Virus record (IMG/VR): IMGVR_UViG_3300047472_000108
Coordinates: 1 to 43,521 of that record
From: a virus
Length of the DNA: 43,521 nt
Direction: 5' to 3' (one strand)
Shown: in pieces, positions 17,211-24,835 of the stretch
Position numbering within the stretch: the first letter of the stretch is position 1
Layout of the letters: each line of letters opens with the position of its first letter
The notes under the pieces: generated by a model
The model's input: the letters and a program-made list of their open reading frames with translations, nothing else
What the model was told of the DNA's origin: nothing
Databases searched by the model: none
Made by a program: the position numbers and the translations under genes

Positions 17211-17845
17211 CGTTCCCACACTCCTGGTGCGCAGGTGTCGCGCACTCTCAGATGTTCTGGATTGTGCGTCAAAGTTACCTTTCGTTGTGATGTATCGGAT
17301 TCAGTGGCCTTGGCCAGCATCACTAAGTGCAGTTGTAGGCACGATTGCGACATCTTCACGCCTTCCATGCCCTTGACCACAGGCCCGGCCAGATAGGCCA
17401 TCAGGCGCAGCACCAATGCGTCGACAAACAAGGCCGGATACTTCGCCGGATCGTCCACGCGTACCGTGTAGCGGGCCGCGGCGTTCTGGACGTTGGTGTA
17501 GATGACGGTCGTGCCATCATCCAGCGCTTCGACCTCGAAGGGCTGCGGATTCTTGTCGTCAGGTGCGCCCGGCAGGTAGATGCCGATGATGTCATTGCAT
17601 TTGTTCGGCTCGGCGTAGGCATAGGTCCAGCCAAAGGCGGGCGCGGCGGACAGGAGTGCCAGGGAGCCGCGCACGGTGCAGAAGCTCCAGTAGTGTTCGT
17701 CCAGGCAGGCATCCAACGCCATCGGGTAAAAGCGTGCGCAGTGCGTCGCCTGGACGCTGCCTTCCGGTGGATCGATGCTGGAGACAGTAGCCTCATCCCC
17801 AAGACGGGAGAGGGCAAGATTGCAGATATCAACGACAGTTGGCAC
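17207..17845 (-). CDS. Tail adaptor protein (T7 gp11 / tubular protein A-like)
   Basis: A 212-residue protein expected to join the portal ring to the nozzle. It opens VVDICNLALSRLGDEATVSSIDPPEGS and continues with CARFYPMALDACLDEHYWSF, both typical of the adaptor family. A C-terminal helical stretch LFVDALVLRLMAYLAGPV is also family-like. The start is GTG at 17845 with a strong AGGAGG upstream. It is coupled to the nozzle gene by a 4-base overlap. Confidence 0.88.
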   Translation of the reverse strand: MPTVVDICNLALSRLGDEATVSSIDPPEGSVQATHCARFYPMALDACLDEHYWSFCTVRGSLALLSAAPAFGWTYAYAEPNKCNDIIGIYLPGAPDDKNPQPFEVEALDDGTTVIYTNVQNAAARYTVRVDDPAKYPALFVDALVLRLMAYLAGPVVKGMEGVKMSQSCLQLHLVMLAKATESDTSQRKVTLTHNPEHLRVRDTCAPGVWER

Positions 17846-17911
17846 GGTGCGGCCCTCCTAAGACTACGGGGGCACTTGGCCCCCGCATGGTCACAACAAG
17901 TACGGCAGGCC

Positions 17912-18250
17912 TTAGCTTTGCTGGTCGGTCTGCTGCTCCGCTGCCTGGGTTTCGGCCAGCTGGCGGGCGGCATCAGCTGCAGCAGCTTCGGCGGTCAGGC
18001 GTTCCTGCTCCTGCGGTGGGGCTGGGATCATGCCTTCGCCGGCTTCCCGAAGCGCGCGTGCTTCTGCTTCCTTGCGGTTGGCTTCGACGCGGGCGGCTTC
18101 CTCTTCGGCTGCAGCCTTGCTTGCCGTCTTCGCGGTCTTGTCCAGCGGCTCCCAGTGGGAACCGGGCTTCTCGTCAGATTCGATTTCGTCGCCTGGCTGG
18201 ACCAGCTTGTTGCCGATGAATGACAGTTCGTTGATGCGATAACGTGGCAT
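17912..18250 (-). CDS. Small phage protein between adaptor and cement genes
   Basis: A 112-residue protein of unknown function. Residues 1-35 are a small beta-like segment (RYRINELSFIGNKLVQPGDEI). From about 38 on it is a very Ala/Glu/Gln-rich charged helix (EEEAARVEANRKEAEARALR), likely coiled coil. It has a good GGAG before the ATG. Similar short proteins are common beside capsid genes of BPP-1-like podoviruses, and a minor structural or assembly role is inferred from place alone. Confidence 0.65.
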   Translation of the reverse strand: MPRYRINELSFIGNKLVQPGDEIESDEKPGSHWEPLDKTAKTASKAAAEEEAARVEANRKEAEARALREAGEGMIPAPPQEQERLTAEAAAADAARQLAETQAAEQQTDQQS

Positions 18251-18262
18251 GTCGTTCTCCGG

Positions 18263-18736
18263 TTAGAGGACAGCAAAGCCGCTCGGGTAGGCCTTGAAGT
18301 CCTCGATGCCGTCGCCGAAGTCGGTGAAAAAGGTGCCAGCGGAGCCGGTACCGATGATGTTGTAGCGTGCGCCCAGGTAGCGCTGGCCCTTACTCTGGAT
18401 CCGCGTATTGAGCTCCACCTCGAAGCGGGCGCCGGCGACCAGACTGGCCAACGGGATGGCACCGGACGAGCCGATGACGGTCACGTTCGTGGACAGCGCT
18501 GCATCGTCGGCCACGATCGCCTGGATCTCGATCGACGTGGCGCCGGCGACGGCGGTACCAACTGCGGAGCGCAGGCGGGTGTAGTCCGTGCCGGCGCCGA
18601 TGTCGCGTGCGACGCCGAGGTCGATGGTGTTGGTCGAGAGCACCGAGGTATTGGTGCCAGTGACCGTTTGGAAGGAGACCGCGCCGGCGGCGGTGATGCC
18701 GCCCGACACGACCAGGTTGTTGTCTACATAGGGCAT
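18263..18736 (-). CDS. Bbp16-like capsid cement protein
   Basis: A 157-residue, beta-rich protein directly downstream of the major capsid gene. The stretch IDLGVARDIGAG, RSAVGTAVAGATSIEIQAI and QRYLGARYNIIGTGSAGTFF looks like the cement protein family typified by Bbp16 of Bordetella phage BPP-1, which clamps capsomers from outside. Identification is by memory of the family, not alignment. A GGAG site precedes the ATG. Confidence 0.72.
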   Translation of the reverse strand: MPYVDNNLVVSGGITAAGAVSFQTVTGTNTSVLSTNTIDLGVARDIGAGTDYTRLRSAVGTAVAGATSIEIQAIVADDAALSTNVTVIGSSGAIPLASLVAGARFEVELNTRIQSKGQRYLGARYNIIGTGSAGTFFTDFGDGIEDFKAYPSGFAVL

Positions 18737-18770
18737 GATTTGCTCCAGTCGTTGAAGGATGGACCGCCGC

Positions 18771-19793
18771 TTAGACCACGCGGGCTTCGGTGTTAAGCAG
18801 CTGGTCGACGCGGCGCAGCGGCACGCCCATGAACGAAGTCCACTTGGTCGGGGTGCCGAATTGCGACAGGCCGGCTTCGATAGCCAGTGCAGTGTTCGAC
18901 TTGTTCAGCGCGGCGATGCGCAGCAGGGATGCCACGGTCTTGTTCATGTAGAACGCCGCCTTACCGGCGCCCAGGAACGGCACGCGATCCAGGGCGCGAG
19001 ACATCAGGTAGATGATTTGAGTTGCGGCGGTCGATGCCTGGGTACCCGACTGGGCCAGCAGGTCGGTCACGTTGATGTTGGCGATGCGGACCACGTAGCG
19101 CCAGTCTTTGACCACCAGGCCGTTCTTCCACTGGTAATGGGTCTGGTAGGCCTGATACGGGTTGCCGTTCGGGTCGTAGATGGTCAGCTCACCCTGATCC
19201 TGGTGCTGCAGACCAGCCTTGGAGCCTTTCGGGAAGGTGCAGAAAACGCTCTTTTCACCCCAGACGAACAGCCAGATCGAAGTATTGTTCGAACCGGTAC
19301 CGCCAGCATCGAGGATGTTTTGCGCGTTGCCGGCGCCTGAGATGGTGCCGAAGCGAGCGCCCATGCCCATGTACTGGCGTGGGTCCGTCGCAGGGTTCCC
19401 GTAGAACAGCGTTTGCGCCTGGGTCTGGTTCATCGCTTCCAGGAAGGCGCTGTCTTCCGACAGGCGGAACTGCGCGGTGTTGCCGTTCAGCAGAGCCAGG
19501 TCCTTGTCCACTGCGGCGTAGGCTTCCAGCATGCCGCAGGACTCGTCCACCTGTGCGGTGGTCGATTTCGAGCGCGGCACGCCCTGGTTGAGCGAGCGCC
19601 AGTAGACGGTCGGCAGGCCGGTGCGGATGGTAACGCGGTGGCCGGTGGGCAGGTTGCCTTCGGTGAAGATTGCGTCTTCCAGAATTTCATTGGTCTGGGA
19701 CAGCAGTTCGGCCACGACCGGCACAGTGCCATCGGGATCGATGCGCTTGGCCCAGTCAGCCAGAGTCAGGTAATTGGATACGAGGGTTGCCAT
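18771..19793 (-). CDS. Major capsid protein (BPP-1-like)
   Basis: A 340-residue shell protein, presumably HK97-fold. It starts MATLVSNYLTLADWAKRIDPDG and includes NEILEDAIFTEGNLPTGHRV and YWRSLNQGVPRSKSTTAQVDE, which are recognisable in capsid proteins of BPP-1-like and related podoviruses. It follows a scaffold-like gene and precedes the cement gene. An AAGGA ribosome binding site lies 8 bases before the ATG. Confidence 0.9.
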   Translation of the reverse strand: MATLVSNYLTLADWAKRIDPDGTVPVVAELLSQTNEILEDAIFTEGNLPTGHRVTIRTGLPTVYWRSLNQGVPRSKSTTAQVDESCGMLEAYAAVDKDLALLNGNTAQFRLSEDSAFLEAMNQTQAQTLFYGNPATDPRQYMGMGARFGTISGAGNAQNILDAGGTGSNNTSIWLFVWGEKSVFCTFPKGSKAGLQHQDQGELTIYDPNGNPYQAYQTHYQWKNGLVVKDWRYVVRIANINVTDLLAQSGTQASTAATQIIYLMSRALDRVPFLGAGKAAFYMNKTVASLLRIAALNKSNTALAIEAGLSQFGTPTKWTSFMGVPLRRVDQLLNTEARVV

Positions 19794-19821
19794 GATTCAG
19801 GTCCTTTTCGTTGTAGGGGGG

Positions 19822-20550
19822 CTATGCGGTTGCTTGATTCGGATACAACGCACTCGCGGCATCGGCCTTGACAGGCTTGTTGCCCGAGCCGCCGGCGACG
19901 AAGCGAGTGTCCTGGCTGATCGCCTTGCCCGCGCGGTAGAAGGCGCGGATCAGTTCCGGGTGATTGCCGAGGCGCGACTCGTTCAGCAGCTGCTTTAGTT
20001 CTGGCGTACCGAAGGCCTCCACGGCCTTGTTGGCAATCGCCAGGTTCTCTTTGAGCTTGTCGCCCCCGAACTCCTTGTCGCTGGGCAGCTCGTCCAACCA
20101 TTTCTTCGTTTGCGCATTGACCGCGTCGAGCTGGGACTGCGCACGCTTTGCGTCCAGGTCAATGAGTTTCTGCGCCTGTTCCTGCGTCAAATCCAGCTCC
20201 TTCGCCACGGCCTTAAATTCCGTGGTCGTGGCCTCATCCAGTAGGTGGCCTTCCGGACGAGTGAAATCGGCATACTCGGCTGGAGCGCGCGGCGCAGGCT
20301 TGTTCTCGTCGCCATCCTTTTTCGCCTCACCGTCGGTGCCAGCAGCGGTGGAAGCTGCTGCGGCTGCGGCTGCAGCATCACCACCTGCAGGGGCCGCGGC
20401 GGGAGCAGCAGCTGATGCATCGCCAGGCGCGGCGGTCAGTGCAGTGGCGCCGGCATCTGCGGCCGGAGCGGCGGCGGCCGCTGCTGCTGCGGGGGCTGCT
20501 GCAGATGCTGCGTTAGGTGCTGCTGTCGCTGTCGTCGCTTGGTCGCTCAT
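19822..20550 (-). CDS. Capsid scaffolding protein
   Basis: A 242-residue protein. Residues 1-95 are an almost continuous Ala/Pro/Gly/Thr stretch. Residues 95-225 are charged helix (EFKAVAKELDLTQEQAQKLIDL, QLDAVNAQTKKWLDEL), as in helical scaffolds. It sits directly upstream of the major capsid gene, and no protease motif is seen. The first 38 bases overlap the end of the previous gene in another frame. Confidence 0.8.
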   Translation of the reverse strand: MSDQATTATAAPNAASAAAPAAAAAAAAPAADAGATALTAAPGDASAAAPAAAPAGGDAAAAAAAASTAAGTDGEAKKDGDENKPAPRAPAEYADFTRPEGHLLDEATTTEFKAVAKELDLTQEQAQKLIDLDAKRAQSQLDAVNAQTKKWLDELPSDKEFGGDKLKENLAIANKAVEAFGTPELKQLLNESRLGNHPELIRAFYRAGKAISQDTRFVAGGSGNKPVKADAASALYPNQATA

Positions 20551-20845
20551 GCTTTTCTTTCATCATCAAGGTGTAGGACTCGGGGCAGGATTCGTTGATC
20601 TGGGCCATGAGCATCAGGCCCACATTGCGCTCGCCCTCGCGGAAAAAGGTCTCGTTGTCGCCCGTGAAGCTGCTGCGGTAGACCCCGGTCCGCTCGAGCA
20701 GGCGCCAGACGATCCGGCGGCCACGCTTGGTCCCCATCAACCACTTGATGTCTTCGCTGGCGAGATAACGCTCAGTGCGAAGCTGCCTTGCCCGCTCGCG
20801 GCGGGCTTCCTCGTTGGCAGTCAAGTCGGTGGGGTCGTGTTGCAT
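20513..20845 (-). CDS. Bbp19-like small protein
   Basis: A 110-residue protein with the block IKWLMGTKRGRRIVWRLLER followed by TGVYRSSFTGDNETFFREGERNVGL. This matches the Bbp19-type protein found beside capsid genes of BPP-1-like phages, whose role is not established. It overlaps the scaffold gene by 38 bases, so the two are probably translationally coupled. Confidence 0.75.
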   Translation of the reverse strand: MQHDPTDLTANEEARRERARQLRTERYLASEDIKWLMGTKRGRRIVWRLLERTGVYRSSFTGDNETFFREGERNVGLMLMAQINESCPESYTLMMKEKHERPSDDSDSST

Positions 20846-20887
20846 AGGACCGGATCATGCAACCGGCCCCGAAAGGTATGGGCACCC

Positions 20888-21214
20888 TTAGGTGCCTGGG
20901 TAGAGCGCGGAGGCGGCGGAGGACTGGGAATCGGACTGGGTGCTGCTGCATTCGAGGTCGGTGATCTGCCAGGAGGACGACAGTTCGGGATCGCCTTTCA
21001 TGCTTTGGTACTGGCTCGCGCTGGTGACGACCACGCGGGCCGTGATCATCATCGTCGTACCGACGGCGGGTGGCGCCGTGATGCCCAGCTTGGCCAGCGT
21101 GTCCTCGTTCAGGGACAGCGACAGTCCGTATGGGTATTCCGGCGGATCGGAATCGACGCAGCAGCTATTTTCTTTGGCCTCCTTGGCCGTCTGCTTCATG
21201 CTTACGAGGGACAT
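20888..21214 (-). CDS. Capsid staple protein
   Basis: A 108-residue protein starting MSLVSMKQTAKEAKENS, with PYGLSLSLNEDTLAKLGI, PAVGTTMMITARVVVTS and WQITDLEC. This pattern is that of phage capsid staple proteins, which brace adjacent capsomers. The ATG at 21214 follows AAAGGAG, and the longer frame lacks a site. It is encoded between a beta-rich structural protein and the Bbp19-like gene. Confidence 0.78.
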   Translation of the reverse strand: MSLVSMKQTAKEAKENSCCVDSDPPEYPYGLSLSLNEDTLAKLGITAPPAVGTTMMITARVVVTSASQYQSMKGDPELSSSWQITDLECSSTQSDSQSSAASALYPGT

Positions 21215-21225
21215 GGTGATCTCCT

Positions 21226-21984
21226 TTAACCTGGCAGCAGTTCGAGCGTGTAGCCTTCCAGGATCACGTTGTCGGCCGTAGCGCCCACATTGACCTGGAA
21301 AGCCCAAACCTGGTCGACCGCAGTGTTGACGCCGATCTGTTTGTAGTTACCGCCCAGGCTGGTCCCAGGCACGACCGAATTGGCCAGACCCTGGACGTTT
21401 TGTGCGCCACGGTTGCGGATGGAATAGAGTTGCGCATCGCACACGCTCGTGGTGCGCGCACTGGTGAACAGGTTGGTTCCGCCAAAGTTCGTCATGAGCG
21501 ATTTGGCGTTACCCGAGTTCGTGAAGGTCCAGTCGATCGAGGCACGCAGTGAGCCGTTCGGGCCCATGGAGCCACCGGGAACGTTGATCGTGGCCAGCGT
21601 GACAGTACCGATGCCGCTGGCGTAGGCGCCCGGCGTGATCCCGTTCGGCGTGAGGGTACCGGCGGCATCCGTGTACAGCTGGCAGGCACTGGTGCTGCTG
21701 AATCGGGCGTAGTACAGGCCAGCTGCCAGCCCGGCCTGCGCGAAGCAGTACACCTGCACGACACCGGATGGCGTGGCGATCAGTGGCGTGATGCCTGAGA
21801 TGGCGCCGGTGGCGCTGATGCTGGTGCCTGCCGACAGCAGGATGACCGGGGTGCCAGACTGGCCGAGAATGGCCGGCAGCATGCACTCGTTGCCGGCGGA
21901 ATCGCAGAACCCTGCCACGCGGCCGCTGATCGGATCAGTCAGCTGCCCGTTTGCTCCTACCTTGTAGCGAGATGCCATGGTCAT
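21226..21984 (-). CDS. Beta-rich structural protein of unknown role
   Basis: A 252-residue protein rich in Gly, Ser, Thr and Asn, without charged helices, suggesting a beta-sandwich fold. The N-terminus MASRYKVGANGQLTDPISGRVAGF opens like a virion surface protein; the rest (PGGSMGPNGSLRASIDWTFT, DNVILEGYTLELL) resembles fibre-tip or head-decoration domains. It lies between portal and capsid staple, so a head or collar decoration role is likely. The ATG overlaps the portal stop by 4 bases. Confidence 0.65.
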   Translation of the reverse strand: MTMASRYKVGANGQLTDPISGRVAGFCDSAGNECMLPAILGQSGTPVILLSAGTSISATGAISGITPLIATPSGVVQVYCFAQAGLAAGLYYARFSSTSACQLYTDAAGTLTPNGITPGAYASGIGTVTLATINVPGGSMGPNGSLRASIDWTFTNSGNAKSLMTNFGGTNLFTSARTTSVCDAQLYSIRNRGAQNVQGLANSVVPGTSLGGNYKQIGVNTAVDQVWAFQVNVGATADNVILEGYTLELLPG

Positions 21985-23669
21985 ACTCCTGTGGGGATTT
22001 GTTGGGGAGTGCTGTAGCCGGAGAACATCTGCATCACGTCGGTCATACGTGCAGGGTCCACCTGGCTCAGGTCTTTGGCAGCGGCAGCAGCCTGCGGCGC
22101 CTGTGCAGCGGCAGCTGCGGCCTGCTGGGCTTTCGCCCGCGATTCGCGAATGAGCGCCACCTGGTTCGACGGCACGATCAGCTGCGGATCGACGCCCAGC
22201 ATGTCGGAGTAGGACTCGGCCCAGTAGTCGGAATCGAACTTGTCCAGTACGTCCGGCTTGTACTGGGCGATCGCACCGAGGTTGCCCACGAAGCGATCAG
22301 TGGCGTTCGTGCCGACGGCGCGCTGGGCCTGCGCCAACATCGACATGTACTCGATCTTCAGGTCTTGGCCGGCCAGCTCGGGTGGAGGGGGAGGGATGAC
22401 GCCAGCGGCCAGCAGACGGGCGAACGTAATGTCGATGATCGGGTCCAGCATCTCGTTGTGCAGGCGCTCCAGCACCGGGCCCAGCATCAGCAGCTTCTCT
22501 TCGTGGCGTTCGGCCACCTCCGTCGCCGTCATGCGTGGGTCTGCCTGGTTCGACAGCATCAGGAACAGATCGGCGTAGAACGAGCCGCGGATGCGCTCGC
22601 GCACGTCCTGCACGTCCATCAGCAGGTGGTTCAGGTCCAGGCGCACTTCGAACTGCGTGCGGATGCCGCCAGTCGGAGGCCCGTCCACGAAGCTGATGCC
22701 ACCCGGGAGCATGTCCAGTTCCTTGTTCTTCATCGAGGTCGGCGCCTGCAGAGGTGGCCGGGTCATGAAGTCGATGGCCTGGCCCTTGCGTAGCTGTTCC
22801 TGCTGCAGCTGCTTGATGTCGCCCAGCGCTTCCATGCCCGGGCTGTTGCCGTAAATATCGCCTCCCAGGCCGGCCCAGCGCGGGGACAGGCCCGGATAGT
22901 GATCGAAACCGCTTTCGCGTAGGTACTTGTCCGGCTCGCCGCCCAGTTCGAAGTAGCACGACTTCCACGCCATGTTCAGGTTGTCGCGCTTCGTCGGGTC
23001 GCGATCGGAGCGCGGCTCGATCGCGTGCACGATGGTGACCCAGGTGTCGAGCGAGCCACGGTCGTAGAGGTTCTGCACTGTGTTGCTGCACTTGTCGCGG
23101 CCGAACTCGCCGACCATCTCCGCCACGGTCTTCTGGAATTCGCGATACAGCGTGTTCACCTGGCCCCGGTAGTCCGTGGCGATGCAGTACTCGCCAGTGG
23201 TCAGCGGGTAGTGGCGGATCACATCGGTGAAGTCCTCCATCACGATCGACGTGGCCGTGCCGAAGGCGCCCAGCTCTTCGTACATCGAGTGGAACGCGCG
23301 ATAGGTGTTCGATTTGGCGAAGACCTCGCGCATGATGCCGGTGACCTGGTCGAGCCAGACGCGCACGGCGCCGGACTTGGCCAACTCGGGATCGCGGGTG
23401 CTGAGGCGGAACCAAGGCCGGGCAGGGCTGGTCATGCCGGACATCATGCCGGCGGCCAGCGTGCGCAGGGCCCGGGTACCGGTGTTGTCGTAGATGGCGT
23501 TGTGGCGCTTTTGGCCTCTGTTGCTGTCTTGCACGAAGAAGCGGCCATTGCGCGGCAGCAGGTAGGTCGAGATCTCGCGCCAATGGCCGAACCAGCTTGC
23601 GCGCTCGGTCTTAAGGGCGCCCCAGCGAGTCTGGAGCAACTGGCGCTGATTCAGCTCGGCCATGGTCAA
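21981..23669 (-). CDS. Portal protein (head-to-tail connector)
   Basis: A 562-residue protein of the podovirus portal family, the ring through which DNA is packaged and released. Typical blocks are WREISTYLLPRNGRF, TRALRTLAAGMMSGMTSPARPWF, YEELGAFGTATSI and MTATEVAERHEEKL near the C-terminal third. The last 60 residues are Ala/Gln-rich. The ATG overlaps the preceding stop as ATGA. Confidence 0.93.
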   Translation of the reverse strand: MTMAELNQRQLLQTRWGALKTERASWFGHWREISTYLLPRNGRFFVQDSNRGQKRHNAIYDNTGTRALRTLAAGMMSGMTSPARPWFRLSTRDPELAKSGAVRVWLDQVTGIMREVFAKSNTYRAFHSMYEELGAFGTATSIVMEDFTDVIRHYPLTTGEYCIATDYRGQVNTLYREFQKTVAEMVGEFGRDKCSNTVQNLYDRGSLDTWVTIVHAIEPRSDRDPTKRDNLNMAWKSCYFELGGEPDKYLRESGFDHYPGLSPRWAGLGGDIYGNSPGMEALGDIKQLQQEQLRKGQAIDFMTRPPLQAPTSMKNKELDMLPGGISFVDGPPTGGIRTQFEVRLDLNHLLMDVQDVRERIRGSFYADLFLMLSNQADPRMTATEVAERHEEKLLMLGPVLERLHNEMLDPIIDITFARLLAAGVIPPPPPELAGQDLKIEYMSMLAQAQRAVGTNATDRFVGNLGAIAQYKPDVLDKFDSDYWAESYSDMLGVDPQLIVPSNQVALIRESRAKAQQAAAAAAQAPQAAAAAKDLSQVDPARMTDVMQMFSGYSTPQQIPTGV

Positions 23670-24337
23670 GCCCCCAGCAGGGTGGTCTTACCGAGCATGA
23701 GCTGGCTCATGTCCACGCCGTTCGATCCGGTCAGCATGGTGCCGGACTGGCCGCTCTTGCCCTGCTGCTGGTTGTTGGCGGTGATGGCGCCGGTATCGGG
23801 AGCCTTCTGGTTGGCGCGGTTCATCTGTTCTTCCTGCTGCTTGTACAGCTTTTGGGCGGCGGCCAGTTGCGCCTGCATCGCCTGTGCCTGCATCTGAGCG
23901 GCTTGTTGTTGCGCGGCCAGCTGCGCCTGCGCTGCCGTCTGCGCAGCGGCCATTTGTTGATCGGCGATGGCCTTCTGCTGCGCCAGCTGGTCGGCCGCGT
24001 TCTTCTGCGCTTCGGCGAACGTAGTGTTGAACTGGTTCTGCTGCGCGGCCAGTGCGGCGTTGGCCTGATCCAGCCTGTCCTGGTCGGCCTTCTTCTGCTC
24101 AGCGAGTGCCGCGTCGGCTGCGGCCTTTTGCTGTGCAAGCGCATCTTGCTGAGCCTGGAGCGCAGCTTGACCTTGCTGTTGCTGCAGGTCGTAGGCGTTC
24201 TGTGCCGCATGATTTGCGTCGCTGGCCTGTTGGGCTTGCGAACCTAAGGCAAAGCCGGCGGCGGCACCCGCTGGGCCACCCACAAAGAAGCCCGCAACCG
24301 CACCGGCGATAGGTTTGAGGATAGAGCCGCATCCCAT
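23666..24337 (-). CDS. Coiled-coil phage protein upstream of portal
   Basis: A 223-residue protein. Residues 8-33 are a Gly/Ala-rich hydrophobic segment (IAGAVAGFFVGGPAGAAAGFAL) that could insert in membrane. Residues 35-170 are a Gln/Ala-rich continuous helix, strongly coiled-coil. The conserved-looking tail is SGTMLTGSNGVDMSQLMLGKTTLLGA. Proteins with this tail are often found next to podovirus portal genes, and their function is unknown to me. It is coupled to the portal by a 4-base overlap. Confidence 0.7.
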   Translation of the reverse strand: MGCGSILKPIAGAVAGFFVGGPAGAAAGFALGSQAQQASDANHAAQNAYDLQQQQGQAALQAQQDALAQQKAAADAALAEQKKADQDRLDQANAALAAQQNQFNTTFAEAQKNAADQLAQQKAIADQQMAAAQTAAQAQLAAQQQAAQMQAQAMQAQLAAAQKLYKQQEEQMNRANQKAPDTGAITANNQQQGKSGQSGTMLTGSNGVDMSQLMLGKTTLLGA

Positions 24338-24339
24338 GG

Positions 24340-24825
24340 TTATGTCCTTTCTGCTTTCTCACGGGCCAGAGCAAGCAAGTAGCCCTCGAACCCTTCGTCG
24401 TGCCACATGCGGCGGATTGTTGGCGTCACCTGGCGCGCCCAGTCGTAGCCACCGATCAGGGCTGCGGAGTGCGTGACCAGGTTGCAATACTCGGAGCGCA
24501 GAATGAAGGCGATCTGCTTGTCGGCCACCTCCGGCGTGGCCTCCATGGCGTTGGCCGCGTGCCAGTTCTGGATCGCGTTGGCGAACAGGGTGGTGAAGTC
24601 CGCCGCGTGCGCCTGGTAGAACCGATTGCGCGGCAGCTCGACCAGCACCCACCACATCGTGCGGTTGATCGTCTCCGGCGCCACGGGCTGGTCACGGTCG
24701 ATCAGGTCGTCCCAGCAGTGCAGCGAGTGGACAGCACCCTGGAGGAAGGCGAACGCGTCCGCGTCGCCCTTCACGGCGTCGTGAACTACTTGCCAAAATG
24801 CATCATGGCCTCCATTGATCTGCAT
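24340..24825 (-). CDS. All-helical phage protein with a DDLID motif
   Basis: A 161-residue, predicted all-helical protein between terL and the portal block. The start at 24825 is chosen because AAGGA precedes it and it lies just after the terL stop. Residues 36-45 read HCWDDLIDRD, so D39-D40-x-x-D43 fits the DDxxD signature of class I isoprenoid synthases. The second Asp-rich or NSE/DTE motif of those enzymes is not evident, so the match may be structural chance. Similar genes occur near terminases of other podoviruses. Function is unknown. Confidence 0.65.
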   Translation of the reverse strand: MQINGGHDAFWQVVHDAVKGDADAFAFLQGAVHSLHCWDDLIDRDQPVAPETINRTMWWVLVELPRNRFYQAHAADFTTLFANAIQNWHAANAMEATPEVADKQIAFILRSEYCNLVTHSAALIGGYDWARQVTPTIRRMWHDEGFEGYLLALAREKAERT

Positions 24826-24835
24826 ACGAGGGTCC

